A DNA stretch of 46,614 nt from assembly GCA_902785605.1 (NCBI GenBank), contig CACZZL010000018.1, positions 1-46,614 of the forward strand, read 5' to 3'. Below are positions 35,201-44,334 of the stretch, piece by piece. The position numbers were made by a program, and so were the translations under genes. How positions within the stretch are numbered: position 1 is the stretch's first letter; each line of letters begins with the position of its first letter. The notes under the pieces are model-generated. The model had not been told where the DNA came from. It worked only from the letters and a program-made list of their open reading frames with translations, and made no database searches. This stretch comes from an uncultured Bacteroidales bacterium. GTDB lineage: Bacteria > Bacteroidota > Bacteroidia > Bacteroidales > Paludibacteraceae.

Positions 35201-38200
35201 GAAATGGAGTCATTCCATTTTTTCCAATCTTCATACGTGTTCTGGAACTTAGCTGCCAGTTCATTCAGGTTGGAGAAGATTGAATCTTCATGCATCGGGA
35301 TAAAGTCACGTGCCGGCATATGAATTGCACCAAAGATGGTATCGGGTGCTACTTTTACTCCAGACTCGATTCTTCCTGTGTGAGTGGCATCTTCGCTGAG
35401 GTAGTGGTCAATCATAGGCACGAAACTATAAACGCTGTCTTTGGTCATCTGCTCTACGGTATAGTTCACATCGGAGTTGTTGTAACTAATATCGGTGAAG
35501 CCCTGATAATCGACACGCAGTACCACATGGATGACAGAGTCATTCTCATTCGTCTCCACACACTTGGTGTTGGCCTGGTATGCAATCAACGGCGGCTTGG
35601 TGGCGAAGACGCACATATCGTCGATGATGAAGTCGTTGCCATCGAAGTCCGACGCCATATTATAGATGCGTACACGGAAGTCATCGTATGCTTTCTCGTG
35701 CTCGATGGGGAAGAAAATCTGGCTCCACTTATCCGAGGGCTGGATATCGCCGGTCATATACGTTGTGATATCTTCCCATTTCTTAGCTTCGTCATCCCAT
35801 CCTTGTACCGAGAAGGTGAAGTTCGGATTGGCTTTACCTTTCTGGTTACTCGGGTTGCCTACGTAGGCCGAGAAATACATCTTCTGTCCTTCGCAGAGGT
35901 GTGTGCTCAACGAAAGCGCTGCCACCTGGCCCGACGACGACATACCGTCGCAGTAGATCATGTAGCCGTTCTCGGCACCGCCGTGCTGCTCCATCTTATG
36001 CCAGTAGTTGGAGTAGGGGATGCGGTTGATTAGTCCGTACTCACCCACACCCGGGAAGTTCGGTGCAAAGTCATTATGGTAACGGTTATCCGGGATCTCC
36101 GGGCCCACAGGATAACTGTATCCGTACGATGCGTCTTTCCAGGGCAACGGATGCGGATAAACATGATAGCTGCTACCCGGCTGGATATAGTCGAAGTTCA
36201 ATCGTTCCAGCACTTCGTAGTCTTGCTCTATCTCGTCGTTGGTGATGATGGCCTTGGCGTTTTTACCGGTTCCCTTCTCCTGGAATGGACCGTACTTATT
36301 CGGGTTGTGATAAACAACCTTGTAACGGCAGATGTTGAACCAATAATCACCCGCAGCAGGCTCTTTCGGGTCGGGACTTAAATCTGTTCCGGCAGTCGTG
36401 GTTTTCCTACTCTGCGCACGCAAACAATAATAAACTGTATCGGCTGCACCACCCGTAGTACTACCTTTGGCAGGAATGCTCAGGAAGTCATCGCTCTCGG
36501 TTACCGTATACGAACAGGGGGTATACGTCTTGGACGACGGATCATAGATAAACCACTCGCAGTCAGCATCCCATCCACCGCACCAGATCATCGTGTCCTT
36601 GCGCGCTTTGTCCCAACTGCCGCTTGACCAGTTATCATCGTGCATGTAGTAGCCGAGCAGGGATTCCGAGTGACCCTTCTTTGTCAGGTTCTCGTAGTTA
36701 TAGCGTTGTTCGGTACTTAGCAGCAGACGGTTTCCGGTCGGCGCCATCACCACATGGTCCTCCATGTACTTATCCGCGTTAAACGGTCCGTCTTTATGCG
36801 TCTTATAATTCTCCATACGCTCTGCCATCTCTGTCCACGGATGCAGTTCGAATATCTCGCGCAGGGAGAGCGTCGGTTCGATAATCTCCTGCATCGTATC
36901 CAACGCCGCCATATCCACCTGGTTGATGCTTGTCAGTGACAGCGGTAGGTTGTCGTAGTAGTTGCTGATATCGACCACGTAGGTCAGCGTCTTCTCATTC
37001 TGCGGCGCCATTACCAACGGCGATTTGGCAGGCGGATCGACTTTCGTATTATAATCCCTGGAAGGATAGTGGAATACCGTATAACGACCCATCTGAACCA
37101 ATATCTTGCCTTTCGAATGATCCTTTTCGTCTACCCATACCGAGTCACCGATGATACGATAGGGGAAGTTGTACCTACCTACGTTGCGCGGAGCCTGTAT
37201 CCACAGCGAGTCTAAGACGTCCATATCGCTACAGTCAAAGCCTGCCTCGTCTTTTCCTTCGCGATACCAACGCCACCAGCCGTAGAAACCACGTTCACGA
37301 ACCGGCAACTCCACATCCTGATCAGATTCAGCATAAGGCTCCGGGTTGTAGTAATATAGAACACGCTTGTTCTCGTGAACCTGCTGCATACCGTTCACTT
37401 TCTCGTCACCCGTGACACCACGGCTGTGGGTCAAGGTCTGGTTGTTCGCATACTGGAACAGACTCGCCTGCGAGATTGTCAGACGGTAGTTAACGAATTG
37501 CATCTGAGAATTCTCGTCCGTCACGATATACGCAAAATAGATATACGCCAAGCGCGGCGAACGAACACCGTTTTTCTTACATTTTACTGTAACGGAGTGA
37601 TCTCCGATAGCGCTAATCTCGCACCAGTCGGGTATCTTACCGTACTCGTCAATCAAACGGATCTCCGCCATGTTGATATTGTCCAGGTCCATGCTGGCTG
37701 TTAAGCTAACCGGATCTCCCGCGTCGTAAACAATGATATTATTATCTATATCCAGCGTTTTTGTTCCCGTGTAGTGGAATGTATTCAGCACAAAGGTGTG
37801 ACAGCTATCCGATTCTACGACACCTACGCCCTTTGGCAGTGTAGCCGGGAAGGCATAGTTGTACTCCTCGCCCTCAACGGAACAGATGATGGAGTCGTAG
37901 GGTGCCGTGTGGTAGGTCTTACGTACCAACGGGATCTTCAATGAGGCATCCGAAAGCGAATTGACATTCTTCCAGTCCTTGAACCGATAGGCGGGTGCAC
38001 CGTCCTTGAGCGACAGCGTCACTACCAGCGTATCGACGATATTCACATACTTACCGCCAATCGTCACATTCATCGGACTGGTAGTGGGAAGCGGTGTAGG
38101 TGTAATCGTTGTGGTTAAATCTGTTGCATTTGTAACGGGATCATCTAAACCACTGGTCTTGGCGCCTCCATCAAACGTACGGGCATCCGCTGTGCGGGTA

Positions 38201-41200
38201 ATCGTGTAATTGGTTCGCCAGTCTCCGTCTGCTGCGGTCAGAGTCGTTAAATCCGTCTGGTTCTCACGGCAGAGATACGTCAGCGTATTGCCCACCAGCA
38301 TCGAGTACTCACGATAGGCTTTATAGCGCGTCTGGATCGCCTTGCTATCGCCGTTGTTATATCCGAACACCAACGAGTCCACACTCGGGTACGTGCCGTT
38401 ATTGAGCAGCTGGTATTCTTGCGACAGATAAGCCCAACTGAATACCGTTCCCTCTTCTTTCGTGTCCACCAGAGTCAATGCCGTTCCGGTGAACTTCAAC
38501 CACTTGTCTGCACCAAATTTCAGTTTTACCTGCTCCTCAATGTTTCCGTTGTCGTTGGTGTAGACATGCTCGTATTCGTACGTCAGAAGCGAGGAGTCCG
38601 AAACGTGTACACCGGGTGTGGTTTCTACTATATTGAAATGCAGATTTATGCCATATAGGGTCTTCAGTCCTAATTGACTCGCGTCGGTCTTGCTGTATTC
38701 AAACTTCCACGGCGTGATATACTGCTTGTCGCTGTTGTTCTCATCTTTGGAACCTTTTTTCAGTTCCTGCTTGTTACGCTGCCAACGTGAGTTGTTCAGG
38801 TCAAAGTTACGGAAAGCCAGTGCGCCGTTCTCAATCGTAATGAAGAATCGCTTGCCGCTCGTGGGATGTATAGCCGACCAAACGAGTTCGTCTCCCGTCA
38901 GGTCCGTCTGCATCAACGGCACTTTGGCGGTAATAGGATGCGACACGGCGTCAACAGTGACGGTGCTCGTCACGGTCAGCGTATCCAGATTATCGCCTTC
39001 TGTGTTTTGCGCTTTCGTAGTCAGCGGGATAGAGGAAGCGGTCTTCGTGCCAATAGTGAAAACTGCGTCACTCTTGAGCGAACAGGTGGCATCACTCAAG
39101 TTCCATCCCGTCGTTATCGTATCTCGACCCAATACTTCCGTCCTTATCTCGTGGCCTTCCGAATCGTATAGAACGCTATACCGCTCCTTAATCACATGGA
39201 AGTTCAGCGTCTGGCTCTGACCGGCTAACGCACCGAAGCTATAGAGGTCAAGGACCGGTTTGAGAATCCAGTTTGCTTGTTCCGGACCGTAGTGATAGGT
39301 CTTCGTTTTGATGAGTATATTTTTATACCGTGATCCGTCGGGAAGTATGCTATCGACAGCACTGTCTTTCCAGCGACCGAAGTACTCCTTAATCTTAGAG
39401 GTACTTGCCGGCATCAGTCGAACGCGCAGGGTATCAACGATATCCTCTGTAGGACCAATCGGCGTGACAGCACCGCTGTGGATATTGCAGCAGAAGGCAT
39501 TCTCCGTCTCCTCCATCGAGGCACGATTGGCTTCGTCCACTTCGCTGAAGATGGCACGACTGTCAGGGATAAACGTGAACTCATGACGCAAACGGTAATC
39601 ATTCGACAGACGCAACTCCGTCGCGGTATTGAATGTCTTACTGCGATCCGGGTGGAAATAAATCGTATCGTCACCCACCTTCATCTGCGCCAGCAGATGC
39701 TTACCGATCAACTTTGACCATACCTGCTCAAGCTGTGCCTCGTTATGATCATCGAACGTTATCTCGTTTCGCCAAGGCGTGGTAGCATCCGACGTATCCG
39801 GCAAGATGATATAATGCTCATCTACAACACCCACACCGGAAAGCATAAAGCTCGTTCCGGTGGTAGACACACCATTGAACTGATTAGTCTCAGGTATGTA
39901 TTTGATATTGGCAGGCATATCTATAGAGTCTCCACTCGGATTTTCCGGATCAGCAGGATACGCACGTCTGTCTCTCTTATATTTGCCATCAACCGTGTGC
40001 AAATAGTGTGTTGAGGAGAGCTTAGTATTCTCAATACACGGATTAGCCGGCGTAGGCCAACCTTCCGAAGATTTAAACAAACCCGACCACGTGTTGTTGG
40101 CAATGATTGTATTAGGGTTGGCGTAGAACAAACCGACATACTCATCCTCGTTCGGCTGATGATCCTCGTAGAAGACCAAGGAGTCTTTATTTCCATGCAT
40201 GGTGATGTACATAGGATCCCACACATACTCGCCATCTGCGCACTCTACACATACGCCCTCGTTACCCAAGATGGTGTACGAAGTGAGGTAATTCGGGTCG
40301 GAGTTGTTGGCGTCACCAATACCCTGCCTAACTTCCGTCCAATCCGTATAAGTACGAGCGCGGGCAAAACGAGGTGCTTCACCCGGGTGCGTCAAGAAAT
40401 AGCGCTTGCCATCCTTTTCAAACGAAACCGCCACGTTGATCGAACCCGTATAGGTCGCTTGAGCATAGAGATGCAGTGTATCACCGGTTGCTCCGTGTTT
40501 TAATGTCAATCCTGGGAGTGACCGCAAATTGATCTCTTGGCCTACTCGCGGAGTCTTGCTGGTTGAGTCTTTTGGAAAAACAACCACTTCTCCATTGGCA
40601 GAGGCTGCCCAACCATAAAACGTATAATCTCCCAACAAACGAGCATCTTGTATCGTTACCGTTGCCTCGCCTTTTATCGGGTACTGATAGGGAATATCTG
40701 CGCCAAAGTGACCATTATTGTGATATATAACAACCGTGTCGTTAGTGGCCTCAACAAACTCGATACCGCCGTTCGGCGTGGCTCGGTTAGTATGAACACG
40801 AGACCAACCGTACTTGTCTTTTGACGAGCCTCCGGTTCCTGCTACAGGTATGTCTGACGCTTTTACCCACCGGCTCCAGCCGATAATCTTCGCACCCGGA
40901 TCCGCCATGCTGAATGCCGAGTCTGTGAGCAACATGACGCGACCTTCGAGTTCCATATATTTACCTTGGATATACCACATCTCTTCGGACATCCAGGTGC
41001 TGTCATCTATCTGACGCATCGGCACATTCACACCGCTGCTGGTCTGGAAGAAATAACCCTTCGGCTCAAACGTTGCGCCTAAGTTCGCTTCGCCGGAAGT
41101 GGTGTCAATCACTGCACATCCGTACGCTCCGGGACCGGGCGCATAGGTTGTTGGTGCATCCTTCAGCGCTCTTACACGGAGTTCCCTAATGGAGTGGAAC

Positions 41201-42384
41201 TCTGAATATGACTTTGGATCCGTGCTAGAGCCTAAGGGAACGCCCGCTTCTGAAGAATAGAATTTGTTATTCTTACCCACATAGTAATACGCGCTGTCAT
41301 ACGTCTGTATCTGTCCGTCCGGGGATTTGAAAATTGCCGTTTCACCCTCGCGTTCCATACAGGCAAAATGGTCTAACGTGTAAATTTTACGCGCCGACGT
41401 ACTATCGCTCATCGTATTCGAATTGCGGTATTTCTTATAATCCTGTACGTCCCATCCGAAGAAATACGAACTACAGGACGAGAACGGCTTATTCAGCGGG
41501 TAGATGCGGAATAGGGTACGTGTGGTGGGATTATGCTTGCCGTCTGCGAAAGCATAAGCCGCCTTACCGGGATTTATAGTTCCGGCATTCCAAGACTTAT
41601 TGGAAGTCGTTCGGTTGAAGGTTACCAAAGAGGCATTTGTGTACGCGTTTGGGGTGTTGGAACGCGGGATATCGAACCAATATACCTCACGGTAAAGCAT
41701 TCCGGCAAAGCCGACACCCATCTTTCCGTCGAAAGCCCAAGATTTGTCACCTACGCCGCGGTTATACGTTCCATCCAATGCCAAGGTGTTACTCGGGTCC
41801 ATGTTGGTAGTGGCGCGTACAGTCGGTACTACAAAGACGACATCGCAGAGGTCACCATGACTGTGATTGTCGGTCAAGTAGCCAAGAAACTTAAAGGCGC
41901 TAGATTTAGTGGGACTCTCCGCCGCGTACAAGGTCTTACCACTATTTCCCCACATGGTATAGCTGATACCGCCCAAGGAATAGTTGACTTTACCGGAAAT
42001 ACGCGTCAAAGCAGTATCCACCGTCCACACGGAAGCGGGAGAAGGCGTTGTCGCGCCTGTCGCCTGAGGAATGAGTTTCAGGTAATCACCGGCGGCATAG
42101 TTGAACTTACCACCCGATGACGTGGAACTCGTGTAACTCGGATAGTCACATACGAAATACTCCTTGCCGTCAATCACGACAGAAAGCAGGAATTGGTCTC
42201 CCGGTTCAAAATTCAACACCAGACCGGCATCGGTCGGCGTCCAGCCCACACTCCATGCGCGTACAGGCACAAGGAGCAAAAAAGCGAATAAGAAGAGGCC
42301 TAACCAATTCGTTTTCCTCATTGAATTTATCATCGATTTGTTCATCGAATTCCTCATCATTTTCATCATCGATTTCTTCATCAT
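32221..42384 (-). CDS. Giant secreted protein, 3387 aa, function unknown
   Basis: Start ATG 42384. The N-terminus is a run of Met/Lys/Ser/Asn (MMKKSMMKMMRNSMNKSMIN), so several ATGs could serve, followed by a signal helix (LGLFLFAFLLLVPVRAWS). The body is Tyr/Asp/Thr-rich and beta-like. Around 2145-2265 a jelly-roll-like binding domain is suggested (LSTHLCEGQKMYFSAYVGN, with WSQIFFPIEHEK and IDDMCVFA). Near residue 2900-3250 are blocks common to Bacteroidales surface proteins (WAFRSAPVTGMLSGDLFM). It ends KYIHNGIVYILRNGHIYTIF-GQKVR, which I read as a C-terminal secretion/attachment signature. No catalytic motif was found. It has its own promoter (42447-42477). It is possibly an adhesin or an extracellular matrix protein. 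Confidence 0.85.
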   Translation of the reverse strand: MMKKSMMKMMRNSMNKSMINSMRKTNWLGLFLFAFLLLVPVRAWSVGWTPTDAGLVLNFEPGDQFLLSVVIDGKEYFVCDYPSYTSSTSSGGKFNYAAGDYLKLIPQATGATTPSPASVWTVDTALTRISGKVNYSLGGISYTMWGNSGKTLYAAESPTKSSAFKFLGYLTDNHSHGDLCDVVFVVPTVRATTNMDPSNTLALDGTYNRGVGDKSWAFDGKMGVGFAGMLYREVYWFDIPRSNTPNAYTNASLVTFNRTTSNKSWNAGTINPGKAAYAFADGKHNPTTRTLFRIYPLNKPFSSCSSYFFGWDVQDYKKYRNSNTMSDSTSARKIYTLDHFACMEREGETAIFKSPDGQIQTYDSAYYYVGKNNKFYSSEAGVPLGSSTDPKSYSEFHSIRELRVRALKDAPTTYAPGPGAYGCAVIDTTSGEANLGATFEPKGYFFQTSSGVNVPMRQIDDSTWMSEEMWYIQGKYMELEGRVMLLTDSAFSMADPGAKIIGWSRWVKASDIPVAGTGGSSKDKYGWSRVHTNRATPNGGIEFVEATNDTVVIYHNNGHFGADIPYQYPIKGEATVTIQDARLLGDYTFYGWAASANGEVVVFPKDSTSKTPRVGQEINLRSLPGLTLKHGATGDTLHLYAQATYTGSINVAVSFEKDGKRYFLTHPGEAPRFARARTYTDWTEVRQGIGDANNSDPNYLTSYTILGNEGVCVECADGEYVWDPMYITMHGNKDSLVFYEDHQPNEDEYVGLFYANPNTIIANNTWSGLFKSSEGWPTPANPCIENTKLSSTHYLHTVDGKYKRDRRAYPADPENPSGDSIDMPANIKYIPETNQFNGVSTTGTSFMLSGVGVVDEHYIILPDTSDATTPWRNEITFDDHNEAQLEQVWSKLIGKHLLAQMKVGDDTIYFHPDRSKTFNTATELRLSNDYRLRHEFTFIPDSRAIFSEVDEANRASMEETENAFCCNIHSGAVTPIGPTEDIVDTLRVRLMPASTSKIKEYFGRWKDSAVDSILPDGSRYKNILIKTKTYHYGPEQANWILKPVLDLYSFGALAGQSQTLNFHVIKERYSVLYDSEGHEIRTEVLGRDTITTGWNLSDATCSLKSDAVFTIGTKTASSIPLTTKAQNTEGDNLDTLTVTSTVTVDAVSHPITAKVPLMQTDLTGDELVWSAIHPTSGKRFFITIENGALAFRNFDLNNSRWQRNKQELKKGSKDENNSDKQYITPWKFEYSKTDASQLGLKTLYGINLHFNIVETTPGVHVSDSSLLTYEYEHVYTNDNGNIEEQVKLKFGADKWLKFTGTALTLVDTKEEGTVFSWAYLSQEYQLLNNGTYPSVDSLVFGYNNGDSKAIQTRYKAYREYSMLVGNTLTYLCRENQTDLTTLTAADGDWRTNYTITRTADARTFDGGAKTSGLDDPVTNATDLTTTITPTPLPTTSPMNVTIGGKYVNIVDTLVVTLSLKDGAPAYRFKDWKNVNSLSDASLKIPLVRKTYHTAPYDSIICSVEGEEYNYAFPATLPKGVGVVESDSCHTFVLNTFHYTGTKTLDIDNNIIVYDAGDPVSLTASMDLDNINMAEIRLIDEYGKIPDWCEISAIGDHSVTVKCKKNGVRSPRLAYIYFAYIVTDENSQMQFVNYRLTISQASLFQYANNQTLTHSRGVTGDEKVNGMQQVHENKRVLYYYNPEPYAESDQDVELPVRERGFYGWWRWYREGKDEAGFDCSDMDVLDSLWIQAPRNVGRYNFPYRIIGDSVWVDEKDHSKGKILVQMGRYTVFHYPSRDYNTKVDPPAKSPLVMAPQNEKTLTYVVDISNYYDNLPLSLTSINQVDMAALDTMQEIIEPTLSLREIFELHPWTEMAERMENYKTHKDGPFNADKYMEDHVVMAPTGNRLLLSTEQRYNYENLTKKGHSESLLGYYMHDDNWSSGSWDKARKDTMIWCGGWDADCEWFIYDPSSKTYTPCSYTVTESDDFLSIPAKGSTTGGAADTVYYCLRAQSRKTTTAGTDLSPDPKEPAAGDYWFNICRYKVVYHNPNKYGPFQEKGTGKNAKAIITNDEIEQDYEVLERLNFDYIQPGSSYHVYPHPLPWKDASYGYSYPVGPEIPDNRYHNDFAPNFPGVGEYGLINRIPYSNYWHKMEQHGGAENGYMIYCDGMSSSGQVAALSLSTHLCEGQKMYFSAYVGNPSNQKGKANPNFTFSVQGWDDEAKKWEDITTYMTGDIQPSDKWSQIFFPIEHEKAYDDFRVRIYNMASDFDGNDFIIDDMCVFATKPPLIAYQANTKCVETNENDSVIHVVLRVDYQGFTDISYNNSDVNYTVEQMTKDSVYSFVPMIDHYLSEDATHTGRIESGVKVAPDTIFGAIHMPARDFIPMHEDSIFSNLNELAAKFQNTYEDWKKWNDSISPVRPVAPTIFRQGYIYENLDGDIRPVLYVVHNAKMVSSNKYTVRMSIGYTGLMSSQCAMTSDLNVTNRMMLMLNGEEQEEKEVSGMCANTIYNVSLRVRGTLIQDSVAPMPLTGSCSCDWLLYGDTTSATSEATYGYKYSDIEKVIRQVLRYEPGAGESNSNQFAKNLGEVNRNVMDNIQKKCTLATAKSAYEVLTDLVNNGFLTLYKQDILVSVNSKDSAKYVVFPIVGTGTDDLEEKGMEVCPTPIVIKLKSRETDTGTPLIIGGLHRDSTQAKLPITVLADAENANKELAVPVDSIRTMIGIHAITLISTDDPNYREGVHKLNLTPGRVWPRDISRYYTKGDTIILTPASNNNYEMRPGYSYTFNIEMVSATDDPSDKDGCPIGNVPFIVSVVPDVLRWAPADKSNNSWNTPMNWIGVDENNEIIHANARFAPLASTDVIIPPMPDSLPYPNLPDPSRIASKDSVKQVGFTYNSCDDIRFLPGAALGQQQRLTCDVVVVDMSIPKQTWAFRSAPVTGMLSGDLFMADADLSGETKMWSVGPFDANGRNYKTGNATFWLSLYNSTTVQINAQTDNDTTRSEKAEWSKVTNGMTLSLPPAQGWAVYTRNNSGDTAVIRLPKNDDTYYYYGTYGEKLDYLHEDNLRALRATNAGVGGAGKLAFLPGAEADHQTYILTNAADAKSFVFGNPTMGYIDIWGFISDNATTLKEEIDYMDGSGYHTAVTRASAESKDRVDTIIDQQRYLPPMHAMVVKFKDDVAAAKTLTLTLNTNRIVTQPSQKAGRLSAPRRISASTHSKGIMTVTAVNPVSNRCVSRLLIGQGYSDAVLSGEDAVLTTLNINKFHMTNTPTTPFNIYASEGGYGLSIDLRSEVLNVPVSFYMSDLPYDPITHIWFTGVHAIDGPLVFYDALTDTERDIVDGICLNIETPEANHEARYYIRRKGYKPGGTTDPIATGYETSGSDEEQAVKYIHNGIVYILRNGHIYTIFGQKVR

Positions 42385-42446
42385 ATCATACCTTAAATAT
42401 ATACATTCATTGTAGCAAATACACTCATTTTTACAAAATGAGCCTG

Positions 42447-42477
42447 CAAAGGTACAACAAATATTTGGAATACACAA
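42447..42477 (-). promoter_or_regulatory. Promoter of the giant gene
   Basis: TTG (42475-42477), 20 bp, TACCTTTG (42447-42454) on the minus strand, 62 bp before ATG 42384. Confidence 0.8.
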
Positions 42478-42543
42478 GGATTTTACGAAAAAATTTAAAT
42501 TTATTTAAGATTTTTGCGGAAAAGACGTATCCGCCACGGTGAA

Positions 42544-42642
42544 AAGTGGTGGCATAGGTACGGATTTGAACATACATTATCGGTTAATGGAAGACAAAAG
42601 CGATCTCCGTACCTATGCACACCATCACTCACTATACAAATC
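42544..42642 (-). ncRNA. Candidate small structured RNA
   Basis: A perfect 13-bp stem (GCATAGGTACGGA, 42606-42618 paired with 42552-42564) is lengthened by GGTG/CACC after a 1-nt bulge, with a 41-nt loop, and is followed on the minus strand by ACTTTTC. A full promoter (42648-42678) would start RNA about 25 nt before the stem. No reading frame of note is present. The ending resembles a tRNA 3' end (TTCAAATCC ... CCACCA), but the T-loop and D-arm do not fit. It may also act as an upstream leader of the giant gene. Confidence 0.45.
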
Positions 42643-42647
42643 GAACG

Positions 42648-42678
42648 CAAAGGTACAAAAACACAAGCACGTACGCAA
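42648..42678 (-). promoter_or_regulatory. Second promoter upstream of the giant gene
   Basis: TTG (42676-42678), 20 bp, TACCTTTG (42648-42655) on the minus strand. The spacer is part of a GCACGT/ACGTGC inverted repeat. It lies 170 bp before the giant's own start-proximal promoter box at 42447 and immediately before the hairpin element. Confidence 0.75.
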
Positions 42679-42772
42679 CACGCACGTGCAAATTTTTACG
42701 TATTGTCCCCTAAAAAAGGCAAAATTTTTACGCAAACTACCCTTAAGGGCGTCAATTTTTACACATAAATGT
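42679..42772. other. Remainder of the 516-bp spacer between the giant gene and the ATPase
   Basis: AT-rich sequence with repeated 'AATTTTTAC' words (three occurrences between 42691 and 42761). I see no gene, RNA or promoter here. Confidence 0.4.
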
Positions 42773-42801
42773 AAAAAACGCACCCAAAGATGCGTTTTTT
42801 T
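42773..42801. terminator. Bidirectional terminator-type hairpin
   Basis: AAAAAACGCA, 8-nt loop, TGCGTTTTTTT: symmetrical, with a T-run in both directions. It is almost identical to the hairpin at 44407-44435. Confidence 0.75.
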
Positions 42802-42845
42802 CCTACTCGTGTATCAGTACTGCCCGCACGAAATTGCATACTTAC

Positions 42846-42876
42846 GAAAAAGCCGCACCTCTGATGAGATGCGGCT
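42846..42876 (-). terminator. Terminator of the ATPase gene
   Basis: On the minus strand AGCCGCA, a 12-nt loop, TGCGGCT then TTTT, 24 bp after the ATPase stop codon. Confidence 0.85.
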
Positions 42877-42900
42877 GGAAAGGAATACGGCATTTAGCTG

Positions 42901-44244
42901 TTAATGTTTATTCTCTACAAGGAAACGTTTAAGAAGGAAGGCAAGGAAATACGGGAAGGTATAGAACACGCCGTTCCATCCGATGTTTTTGTATCCGAGT
43001 TTGATGCCATAATGCACATCCGGATACGAATCCCATTTGATGAGATTGTTGAGCGAAGCGGTTGCCCCATCTTTAGCTTTCACTTCCACTGGGATCAACG
43101 AATCGGCATCGCGCACAAAGAAATCCATCTCAAGAGAAGGGTTATCATGCCGATAGAAATACAACTGTTCGTAGCCAGACTTGCGCAACATTTCGCCGAC
43201 CACATTCTCATAGATAGCGCCCTTGTATGTACCGAAGTTCTTATTAGCGCGCAGGTCCTGTTGCGCTTCTTCGTCCAACGAAGCAATCAGCAAACCCGTA
43301 TCATGGTAATACAACTTATAGAACTCGGGATTATAGTTGCCTTTGAGCGGCAATTCGACGTTATTGAGGCAATAGCATACATTGATCACTCCCGCCTCTT
43401 TAAGCCAATCGACGGCTCCGACATACTCTCTATTGCGCGCACCTCTAGCGATCTTGGTGATTTGGTATTTCTTATTGTCTTTGGCAAGGAAAGTAGATAT
43501 ATGGTTATATACCGCTAAAATCTTAGCCTTGTCCGTTTCCTTGGCATATTTGGTGATATCCTCTTCGTAGTCCTTAAGCAACTGACACTGCAACTTGAGA
43601 GTACCTTCAAAATGGCCATTATCGATGTACATCTTCACCACTTCCGGCATGCCTCCGAGCGTCATGTAATCACGGAAAAGGCCCATCATCGTATCCAACT
43701 CCAGTTGCGAGAATGGTTGCAATGTGATCATATGCTGATAGAGGTCTTCTACCTGCTCATGCGAATACCCTTTTGCCCAAAGGAACTCCTCGAAATCCAT
43801 CGAGTGCATCTCAAAATCATCTTTGAAACCTACAGCATTGGATTCAATCTCCTCGTAATAGATCCCCATCAAGGATCCGGAACAGATGACATCATAACGG
43901 CCATCCAGACAGAAGGACTTGAGTGAGGTCGCACAATCCGGACATTTCTGCAACTCGTCGAAAAAGAGCAGCGTTTTATGGGGAACGAACTTCCACGAAG
44001 GTTCCAAGAGCGAAATGTTCTTGATGATGGTATCCACTTCGTATCCGTTATCGAAAATTGCTCTAAACTTCTTTTGGAGCACAAAATTAATCTCAATAAC
44101 GGACTCATAGTTTGCTTTCCCGAATGCCCTGATGGACTCCGTTTTGCCGATCTGTCGCGCACCTTTTACAATGAGCGGCTTTCGCTTAGAGGCGTTCTTC
44201 CATTCAAGAAGATACGCATCTATCTTTCTTTCAAGCAGTTGCAT
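42901..44244 (-). CDS. AAA-family ATPase with DUF4143 domain
   Basis: 447 aa. The P-loop is IVKGARQIGKTESIRAFG (residues about 25-42), Walker B is LLFFDELQKCPDC, and the sensor-like VICSGSLMGIYYEE follows. The C-terminal DUF4143 part has YKLYYHDTGLLIASL, GAIYENVVGEMLRKSG and the nuclease-like EMDFFV...IPVEVKAKDG motif (E-D-x-V...E-V-K), as in other members, which are related to PD-(D/E)xK nucleases. Such genes are numerous and often mobile in Bacteroidales genomes; their role is not established, with defence and toxin-antitoxin functions suggested. It stands alone with its own promoter, a repeat-bearing leader and a terminator. Confidence 0.93.
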   Translation of the reverse strand: MQLLERKIDAYLLEWKNASKRKPLIVKGARQIGKTESIRAFGKANYESVIEINFVLQKKFRAIFDNGYEVDTIIKNISLLEPSWKFVPHKTLLFFDELQKCPDCATSLKSFCLDGRYDVICSGSLMGIYYEEIESNAVGFKDDFEMHSMDFEEFLWAKGYSHEQVEDLYQHMITLQPFSQLELDTMMGLFRDYMTLGGMPEVVKMYIDNGHFEGTLKLQCQLLKDYEEDITKYAKETDKAKILAVYNHISTFLAKDNKKYQITKIARGARNREYVGAVDWLKEAGVINVCYCLNNVELPLKGNYNPEFYKLYYHDTGLLIASLDEEAQQDLRANKNFGTYKGAIYENVVGEMLRKSGYEQLYFYRHDNPSLEMDFFVRDADSLIPVEVKAKDGATASLNNLIKWDSYPDVHYGIKLGYKNIGWNGVFYTFPYFLAFLLKRFLVENKH

Positions 44245-44252
44245 GGCTCTAT

Positions 44253-44332
44253 ATCACATTATTTGGCACATAAAATACCGCACAAATCACATTTTCGGCA
44301 TATAAATCATGCCATAAAATCACATTTTCGGC
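44253..44332. repeat. Three leader repeats at exact 33-bp spacing
   Basis: ATCACATT...GGC begins at 44253, 44286 and 44319. The last two share 16 identical bases (AAATCACATTTTCGGC at 44284-44299 and 44317-44332). They fill the region between the ATPase promoter and its ATG at 44244. Confidence 0.85.
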
Positions 44333-44334
44333 TG

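Noticed and set aside
42552-42618. Second invertible promoter
   Set aside because: The inverted repeats bracket only 41 bp without a promoter box; the promoter lies outside.
42544-42622. tRNA gene on the minus strand ending TTCAAATCC...CCACCA
   Set aside because: The T-loop has 8 nt, no D-arm or anticodon arm can be drawn, and the acceptor pairing runs on into a 13-bp stem.
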